Part shown: positions 57,153 to 64,000 of the stretch, in pieces
How positions within the stretch are numbered: the stretch's first letter is position 1
Layout of the letters: each line of letters starts with the position of its first letter
Assembly (NCBI GenBank): GCA_013397115.1
Contig: VWZW01001414.1
Coordinates: forward strand, 829,166-893,165
Direction: 5' to 3'
Length of the DNA stretch: 64,000 bases
Source: Edolisoma coerulescens
Taxonomy: Eukaryota; Chordata; Aves; Passeriformes; Campephagidae
Translations under genes and position numbers: made by a program
The notes under the pieces: generated by a model
Database searches by the model: none
Seen by the model: the letters and a program-made list of their open reading frames with translations, nothing else
What the model was told of the DNA's origin: nothing

Positions 57153-57877
57153 GTGCGGGGCTGGGAGCGGGCCCGGGACCGGGACCGGGACCGGGTGTGG
57201 GGCGGCGGGGACGCGGGCCCTGCGCTGCCCTGTTAGAAAGGGCCGTGCTCCACCGGCAATCCCGGCCGGGGCCTCTTTCCCGAGGCTCCCGCGTCTCCGC
57301 TGTCTGCACTGGGGCTGGCAGGGCCGGTGTATCCCAGGGCGGGCTGTCTCGGCGGGGCTGTGGCCGAAGCGAAGCCAGTTGTTACGCAGTGGATTACGCT
57401 GGGGATGGCCGAGGTGCAGGGGTTTGCCTCGTTACCCGTGTAGCCGTTGTTATGTACTGCTGGCTGCACGGCAAACGCCCCCGGAGGGAGCTTCCCAGTG
57501 CGAGAGCTCTCTATTCCCATCTGAAAAGGTCGGGGTGGGACTGGGTGGGATCCTGGGCAGTACAGGTACGTGACAGTGAAAATCGTATTTAACAGAGTGT
57601 GCGTGTTGTCTGTGAGGAGGAAAATCTATCTTGCTCCTGAAAGTAATAACTAATAGTATTCGGTTTAAAGTGTCTTAAAATCGTGTGAGTCTTCTGCTTT
57701 TGTGTTGATGCTAGAGCTTGTTGTAACATCTGGCTGTTTAAAGAGACAGCTGTTGATCAAGTCAGAGGTTGTTACAGTGTTAATACAAGGGAGTGCCTCT
57801 CATTCTTGAGTATTGATCCAATTTTTAAAATTTAACTTTTGTGGAGTAAACTTGCTTTTCCTTTGCTCTGTTTTCAG
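57153..57877 (+). other. KPNA2: KPNA2 intron 1
   Basis: CpG-rich first half (island tail), AT-richer second half. Open frames here are GC artefacts. Acceptor gttttcag at 57877. Confidence 0.8.
57175..57195 (+). other. potential G-quadruplex at start of KPNA2 intron 1
   Basis: Four GGG runs separated by ACC loops (57175-57177, 57181-57183, 57187-57189, 57193-57195). A further GGGG lies close downstream. Sense strand. Confidence 0.8.
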
Positions 57878-57918
57878 GCTTGATTTTATCTGTCCCGCTC
57901 AAAAAGCTCACAAGCAAG

Positions 57919-58738
57919 ATGTCTACTAACGAGAATGTCAATACACCATCAGCTCGACTGAACAGATTCAAGAACAAAGGAAAGGACAGCACAGTGAGTA
58001 CTCTGGTGCAATTAGTACTTTAGCCAGCCATTGTTTCTTTAAACCTAAGTTTCAAAAGCCAAGAACTTACTCTGAATGATTATCGTCCAGGAAATGAGAC
58101 GGCGGCGCATTGAAGTCAATGTGGAGCTGAGAAAAGCTAAGAAAGATGACCAGATGCTTAAAAGAAGAAATGTGAGCACTTTACCAGACGATGCTACTTC
58201 TCCCCTTCAGGAAAACAGAGGCAACCAGGTAGGAGGGCACTTGGAATGGGCACACTTGGAGGGTCTTGCAGTCTAAGCTCCTGCAGCCAGGCCAGCATGA
58301 ATCCTTTCCCGAGGGCAGGACAGCACTACTACATGTGCATTAACAACTCGGGCCTGTAGTAGCACCTCTAATGGACAGCACTCTTAAACACAACTGGCTG
58401 GAGCTACGTTTTAAGCCTAGCAAAACTGGTATGAAGTACTTAGTTAAAAAAGCTTTCAGCAGTTCAGATAAGTGTAGATAAAGCTGTAGCTTTTGAAATA
58501 TGACATTGTGGTGGTACTAAGGGAAGTGGCTGTAAATTGGGGCCTGTTCATGGTATTGTGCAAGAGCCCTCTGTGGTCAGGAACGCACATGACTCTCCTG
58601 GTGAAGCATTCATGTAACTTCTTCTTTCTTTCTTTTTATTTCTTGTGAGGTTTTGGCACACTGGTCAGTTGAAGAAATTGTCAAAGGAGTTAATAGTAAT
58701 AATACAGAGCTTCAGCTACAGGCTACTCAAGCTGCCAG
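57919..58738 (+). CDS. KPNA2: KPNA2 exons 2-4: IBB domain and first helices
   Basis: 57919-57993, 58091-58228 and 58650-58738. They encode the importin-beta-binding arm, with KRRN as the autoinhibitory NLS mimic, and 'HWSVEEIVKGVNSNNTELQL' leading into ARM 1. Intron 2 is only 97 bases. Confidence 0.97.
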
Positions 58739-61700
58739 GTAAGCAGTTCAGAGGAAACCAACTCAGCTGTGCAAGCCAGTAAGTAGGCAAGGTGAGAGAA
58801 CTGACTTAGGAGCCTAAGTGGCTGCTTATGTCTTTCTTACCAGGCAGTATTTCAACAAACACCCAGTCTTATATACAATGTTGAGGTACCCATAACTTAG
58901 CCATAATTTTATTGAAACCCTGTCACTTTTGAGTATTTAAAGTGCCTGAATATTTTAGTAGGAAGAAGTAATTTGCTCTAGTGGTGGCAAATTAAGCAGT
59001 AGTCACCATAGATTTGAAGGAGTAATTATAGTAAATCCTTTGCTATAGCAAAGTAAGGTACCTTTTAAACTGTGTGAACAGTTGGCTCTGATACGTATGT
59101 GAGTGTGGTGATCCACCTTAGAATAATGTGAACAGTAAGATGACAGGGGTTTGAAGTTTGCCAAGTTTGTTTCTCCTTCCAAATCTAAAATATCCTTCAC
59201 CAAGCTTGCATATTGCTGCAGTGCTGCTCCTGGCAGTCATTAACCTCTCTCTGCTGAGAAGCCTCTAGCAATTCGGATGTTTTATGACTCTTGCAGGTCT
59301 GCTTTATTTCAGAGTCTGAACAGAACCTCTCCTATAGTGAAGACATGCCAAACCCAATGTTAACAGAGGCCTAGGAAGCCAGTGTTCAGCTTGTCTGCGT
59401 TTCTCCTTTGTGCTGTGTTGTATTGCCTTCTCTGAATGTTAGGACAATGCTAAACGTTTTTTGTATGGTGCTTTTAAGACTTTAATTTGTTGTTCAGATG
59501 TCTGCAGGCAAAAATAATGTTTCCTGTTTGCCTTCCTCCTTAGGAAACTCCTCTCAAGAGAGAAGCAGCCCCCAATAGACAACATAATTCGGGCTGGTTT
59601 GATCCCAAAGTTCGTCTCGTTCCTGGGCAGAGCAGACTGCAGCCCCATCCAGTTTGAATCTGCCTGGGCGCTCACCAATATCGCCTCTGGCACGTCGGAG
59701 CAGACCAGGGCAGTGGTGGATGGTGGGGCAATTCCAGCCTTCATTTCCCTGCTGGCCTCTCCACACAGCCACATCAGTGAGCAGGCTGTGTGGGCCCTAG
59801 GGAATATTGCAGGTATGTCCATGTGCCGCACAGCTCTAACTCAGACCTGTGCCCTTACCTGAGGTGGGAGGACATCACTCCTGCTGTGCCATGCTCTGTG
59901 CTGAGCTGCTTGGGAGCTCTGCCCCAATGGCTTTCCACTCATGACATGTCCAGCATTGCAGAGCATGCTGGAGGCAACTCTTTGTCTTCAGACCTGGTAT
60001 GAGAAGGCTCATGCAATGCCTGGCACAGTCTGTGGGTTGTATTGTGGGCACTGCTTCCAGATCTCAGCTCAGGTTTGATCTATCTCTAATCATGCTACAA
60101 CACAAACCTTTTTCAGACATCTCAGTGTTTTTGTGACTTAGCAATGAGCTCTGCCCTTTGTGTTAACTAAAAGGGGGAAGGCAGGAAGCAGTGACTCAAA
60201 TAATTGTGTATGTGATGGGCAATATTCCTTGCTTTTTAAACAGTTGCTTGCTGATGGGGAAGTATTGATATACTGAAGTTTCTCATGCTTCTTTCAGGAT
60301 TACTTGATCTGCCTGTGTTGGATCCAGTTATTAAAAAATGGCCAAAATAAATAATATAGTTAAATATTGTACCTGCTGTATTAGGGTTTCAATGGCTGTG
60401 CCTTAAAGAACAGTGAATCTTCATACAGAGAAAATTATTGTGTTTAAAAGCCTTGTTTGAGTGGGGTTTTCTTAAAGTTTGTCCTTAGAGCTTTAAACTC
60501 AATTATAAGGTATTTATTATACCTTGCAGTAGAATTCTCAGTCAAACTCTAACATTCCATCAGCATTATTCTGTAGCACCCAATCATGCAGCTGATTATA
60601 ATGCATTTCAAGGCCCATATTGTGGGGAAAGCTCTGTTCTAGTGTAGGACTTGAACTGTCATCAAAGAAACACGCAAGACCCTGCATGGTTATAACTCTT
60701 AGGAAAAGCTGTATAGAAAACATACTCTGCATTACCTCTTCTTCCAACACAAAAGGTTAAGCCCAGTAGCTTGATTGAACGTGTTTGTCATGTGACTTAA
60801 CCATGGCAGAATTCTTTTTGTCCTCTTGTTTCTTCTTCTTTTATCTAGCCATTCTTAAGGAGTAAAAGAATTAATCCTCTAACACACAATGGTTCTGTGT
60901 ACACATGTCCCTCTTTTTCTGGTTTTCACCTGGCTTTTTTTCTTGTTTATTTCCAGGGGATGGTTCTGCCTACAGAGACCTAGTTATTAAATATGGTGCA
61001 ATTGAGCCACTGCTGAGTCTCCTCGCTGTTCCTGACCTCTCTTCCCTGGCTGTAAGTGTGCAGAGTGATTCAAGTTACAATTACTGAGTAAAACCTAGCT
61101 AAACTATTGCTAACCATTTATTTCAACCACTGCAGTCTGGATATTTACGCAATGTTACGTGGACCCTCTCAAACCTGTGTCGCAATAAGAACCCTGCGCC
61201 TCCCATTGAAGCCATCCAGCAGATCCTTCCAACTCTTGTCCGGCTCCTACACCACGATGACCCTGAGGTGTTGGCAGACACATGCTGGGCAATCTCCTAC
61301 CTCACAGACGGTTCCAATGACAGGATAGAAGTTGTTGTGAAAACTGGATTGGTGCCACAACTTGTGAGACTCCTGGGGTGTAGTGAACTGCCGATAATGG
61401 TGAGTTCTTGGATATGCAGGCTGCTGTTGCTTGATTTGAATCATGGCTAGAACTGCAGTTAGGGAGAGTGGTGTCCATGTAACTGAGTGGTTCTTTTCAT
61501 ACATCAGTCAGGTGCCTGTTCTAATTTTTGTGAAGTGAGACTTCAGTTTCTCTCCTGCCTGGGTGCTGCCCCACACGAGACAGACTGCTGCTGGTGATGA
61601 CTGACAAGCTGCTTTATTATAATCATTGGATTTACCTCACAGGCCAGCACAACAGTCAACATTCAGTAAAGCTTGCCTTTAAGTTGCTGTTGCAGATCCC

Positions 61701-62981
61701 AATTCTAGGGACAGTGTTTACAAGTGTGCTCTGTGCACACTATAATTAGGGTATAATAAAACTGCATTAGTATTTAGCAGGTAGTTTCCCTAAGCTCATG
61801 GGGGGTTGTTTGCAGACTGGCCTTGGAAGGTGTGCAGTCTTTGCATGCAGACATTGGTTTCTGCCTGTGGAATGCTAATGAGGAGCCCAAAACCCATTGT
61901 CCATAGCAGATCATGCTGTTAACTGGGAAGGTTAGAGTGGATGGCCATCAAGTATGGCTGTGTTTACTATAATCTAATCTGGTTTTGAACAATTTTCTTA
62001 AGTATTCTATTCATCTTTGTTTCAGACTCCTTCATTAAGAGCCATAGGAAATATTGTCACTGGTACTGATGAGCAGACACAGATTGTTCTTGACTCAGGA
62101 GCACTGGCTGTCTTTCCAAGTCTCCTTTCTCATCATAAAAACAACATTCAGAAAGAAGCAGCCTGGACAATGTCCAACATCACTGCTGGGCGTCAGGATC
62201 AGATCCAGCGAGTTGTAGACCACGGTCTTGTCCCTTATCTCATTGGTATTCTGAGGAAGGTAAACAAAGCCTATATTTACTATGTTGAGCCTTTTCCTAT
62301 TACTTCTCTGTGTTCAAACACTCTGCTTTTTACCTTCGCAGGGGGATTTCAAATCCCAGAAGGAAGCTGTGTGGGCTGTGACGAATTACACAAGTGGTGG
62401 AACAATTGACCAGATCGTGTATCTTGTTCAGGCTGGTGTTCTTGAACCCCTACTGAATCTTCTCTCCACTAAAGACAGCAAAACTGTGCTCGTTATCTTG
62501 GATGCAGTTTCCAACATCTTCTTGGTATGTGGGTGTGGTATACTTGATTATTGTCCACATTGTTGCTAATGGCTCTCCAGTAGTTGCTGCCATATATCCT
62601 TCCTGAGGTTATTCCACACTTTTCTCTTGTAGGCTGCTGAGAAGATTAATGAGACTGAAAAGCTTTGCCTCATGATTGAGGAGTGTGGGGGTCTAGACAG
62701 AATTGAAGCTCTCCAGTCACATGAAAATGAAGAAGTGTACAGAGCCTCATCCACCATCATTGAGAAATATTTCTCAGCAGAAGTAAGTGGCTTCAGGGCT
62801 CTTTTCCACTTTTATTTTCTATTCCAGCACTGACTGCTACATTAAAATGCTACTGCTATTTCAACATTCTTCTTTTCTTTCCTTGTAGGAGGAGGAAGAC
62901 CAAAATGTTGTACCAGACTCTACTGCTGACAGCTACACTTTCCAAATCCAGGACAATACCCCAAATTCTTTCAACTTCTAG
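57919..62981 (+). CDS. KPNA2: KPNA2, karyopherin (importin) alpha-1 subunit
   Basis: Adaptor for classical nuclear import: binds NLS cargo and importin-beta, and is recycled by CSE1L. Exons: 57919-57993 (ATG; transcript exon starts 57878), 58091-58228, 58650-58738, 59544-59812, 60957-61051, 61136-61399, 62026-62259, 62342-62524, 62633-62782, 62889-62981. Total 1590 nt, i.e. 529 codons plus stop, the same length as the human protein. The IBB domain (residues about 1-60) has RLNRFKNKGKD, EMRRRRIEVNVELRKAKKDD and KRRNV. ARM repeats carry the Trp-Asn ladder: WALTNIASG, WALGNIAG, WTLSNLC, WAISYLTDG, WTMSNITAG, WAVTNYTSG; one repeat has RAIGNIVTG in place of Trp, as in the family. Acidic tail EEEDQNVV. 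Start chosen by the conserved MSTNEN N-terminus and A at -3. Confidence 0.98.
59544..61399 (+). CDS. KPNA2: KPNA2 exons 5-7: ARM repeats 1-5, major NLS site
   Basis: 59544-59812, 60957-61051 and 61136-61399. They carry 'SAWALTNIASGTSEQTRAVV', 'QAVWALGNIAG', 'VTWTLSNLCRNKNPAPP' and 'TCWAISYLTDGSNDRIEVVV'. The Trp and Asn pairs form the major cargo groove. At the 61051/61136 junction the bird reads A-S-G-Y where mammals have A-C-G-Y. Confidence 0.97.
59813..60956 (+). other. KPNA2: KPNA2 intron 5
   Basis: 1.1 kb. No snoRNA boxes, repeats or exons convincingly recognised. Confidence 0.7.
61400..62025 (+). other. KPNA2: KPNA2 intron 7
   Basis: 0.6 kb, no recognised element. Confidence 0.75.
62026..62981 (+). 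CDS. KPNA2: KPNA2 exons 8-11: ARM 6-10, minor NLS site and acidic tail
   Basis: 62026-62259, 62342-62524, 62633-62782 and 62889-62981. They encode 'LRAIGNIVTGTDEQTQIV', 'AAWTMSNITAGRQDQIQ', 'EAVWAVTNYTSGGTIDQIVY', IEECGGLDRIEALQ, the EEEDQNVV acidic patch and final PNSFNF. The C-terminal part contributes the CSE1L contact in the family. Confidence 0.97.
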
Positions 62982-63375
62982 ATCTTGCATATACTGCAAC
63001 CACCTAAAAGTGGTTTAGCACACAAATGACTGCCACCTCTGTCTTAATAGTTCCTCTTGCCTTTACTGGTTTTTCTGTGTCCTGTAGCACTTTGTCCAAC
63101 TGAAACATACTTGAACAGTTCAAACTATATATATCTGTGAATCTTCTAAATGTAAACCTCATTCTTTGAGATATACTTGTAAATACTTCCTGTTTCTGTC
63201 CTTGTCAGGGGAAAGAATGCATGTGAGCAATTCAGGCCTCTCACAAAGCATTGATCCACTGCTCTGCAGGCCTTGCCACTACCTTTTAACATGACCTGTT
63301 GCAGTAATAAATTCACTGAACAGGCTTTTAAAGAAGACTTACTTGACATTCAATAAAGTGTTACCAGTACATCAC
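62982..63375 (+). other. KPNA2: KPNA2 3' UTR with poly(A) signal
   Basis: Short 3' UTR. AATAAA at 63352-63357 is followed by a T-rich/TG-rich downstream stretch ('cacattttttgtcacttgct'). Confidence 0.85.
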
Positions 63376-64000
63376 ATTTTTTGTCACTTGCTCTCTTAAA
63401 AGCTGACTGATGGGGTAAGTAAACTTAGTCAAAAGTAGATAATGGCATGAATGCAGGTCTAAATCATGAGAGATTCAATGCTGCAGGTGGTGGGTTTAGA
63501 ACAGCTTGGTCACCCCAAGCTCTGATTTCTGCATAGAGCAGCCTTCTATTACAGGACCAAGGGAACTGCTACTTCTCTCCAGGTACTTCCTATACAAATT
63601 TGGTTCATCTTGCCCAGTGCATAACTGAGCTAAACTAGCTTCAGCCTCCTGGAGAAATATTTAAAGATTAGTAGTGCTACTTAACTGTAAGTAATTGGAG
63701 GAGAGGTAAGTACAGCAGTTGACCAGTTCTATATGTGTTCAGGTAGCCTTAGGATAGAGCATAGGAAATGCTTTGAAGCAGTTCTCTGCTCTAGAGACCA
63801 AAAATGAAGGCCTTGTCTTGGAATTAGCTGTCCCTTTGTTTCTAAAGTCATTACTTACAGGAACCCATTTTGTCCCTCAAGGGGGATGTGCAGGGTGGGG
63901 TTAGGAAGGGGAAGAGTATTGAGTGGGGAGGAAGAACTGTAGTTCTGTTTTCTAGCTTTTTGGAAAAACTTGGATTGAGCTATTTAACTTGAACCTCCTA
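63376..64000. other. intergenic, downstream of KPNA2
   Basis: No gene, repeat or RNA recognised in the last 0.6 kb. Confidence 0.65.

Noticed and set aside
56890..57592. long open frames of 170-227 codons across the KPNA2 promoter and intron 1
   Set aside because: CpG-island artefact: several frames open, Gly/Arg/Ala-rich, overlapping promoter motifs and the untranslated exon.
1..64000. CRISPR arrays, bacterial operons, phage or integrated viral genes
   Set aside because: None seen. The window is intron-rich vertebrate DNA and the only mobile sequences I recognise are CR1 fragments.

Overview
The window is vertebrate nuclear DNA, almost certainly from a bird. Protein-coding genes have GT-AG introns, introns are short for such large genes, and the only recognisable interspersed repeats are CR1 LINE 3' ends. 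Gene order is BPTF (+), C17orf58 (-), tRNA-Arg-CCG (-), KPNA2 (+). As far as I recall this is the order on human 17q24.2, so the block looks like conserved amniote synteny. Species cannot be fixed from the sequence. One base (55030) is an N.

Layout. 1-45255: BPTF, the large NURF subunit, from inside intron 1 to the 3' UTR. I place 31 coding exons. Their summed length is 8897 nt, which stays in one frame to the stop and gives about 2964 residues. The first coding exon, with the N-terminal acidic part, lies upstream of the window. 47130-53170: C17orf58 on the minus strand, a small secreted protein whose cysteine-rich C-terminus looks like an NTR/TIMP-type domain. 54861-54933: an intact tRNA-Arg(CCG) on the minus strand. 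56112-56690: a CR1 copy split by an intronless fragment of a nicotinamide riboside kinase (NMRK) gene, flanked by a 9-bp direct repeat. 56845-63375: KPNA2 (importin alpha-1) with its CpG-rich promoter. Ten coding exons give exactly 529 codons.

The genes share no operon-like logic. BPTF reads chromatin marks, KPNA2 imports nuclear cargo, and C17orf58 appears to be extracellular. BPTF and C17orf58 converge, with about 1.9 kb between their likely poly(A) sites. C17orf58 and KPNA2 diverge across about 4 kb that holds the tRNA and the CR1/NMRK composite.

I did not find a new multi-gene system. The most unusual object is the NMRK fragment inside CR1. Next come a 25-bp-arm inverted pair of ZNF143-like sites in the KPNA2 promoter, several in-frame splice options in BPTF (a 27-residue donor extension, a PHD-repeat exon, an alternative last exon), and the NTR-like reading of C17orf58. 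Gene identities and family facts come from memory of the vertebrate proteins. Exon borders come from reading frame, GT-AG sites and protein continuity.
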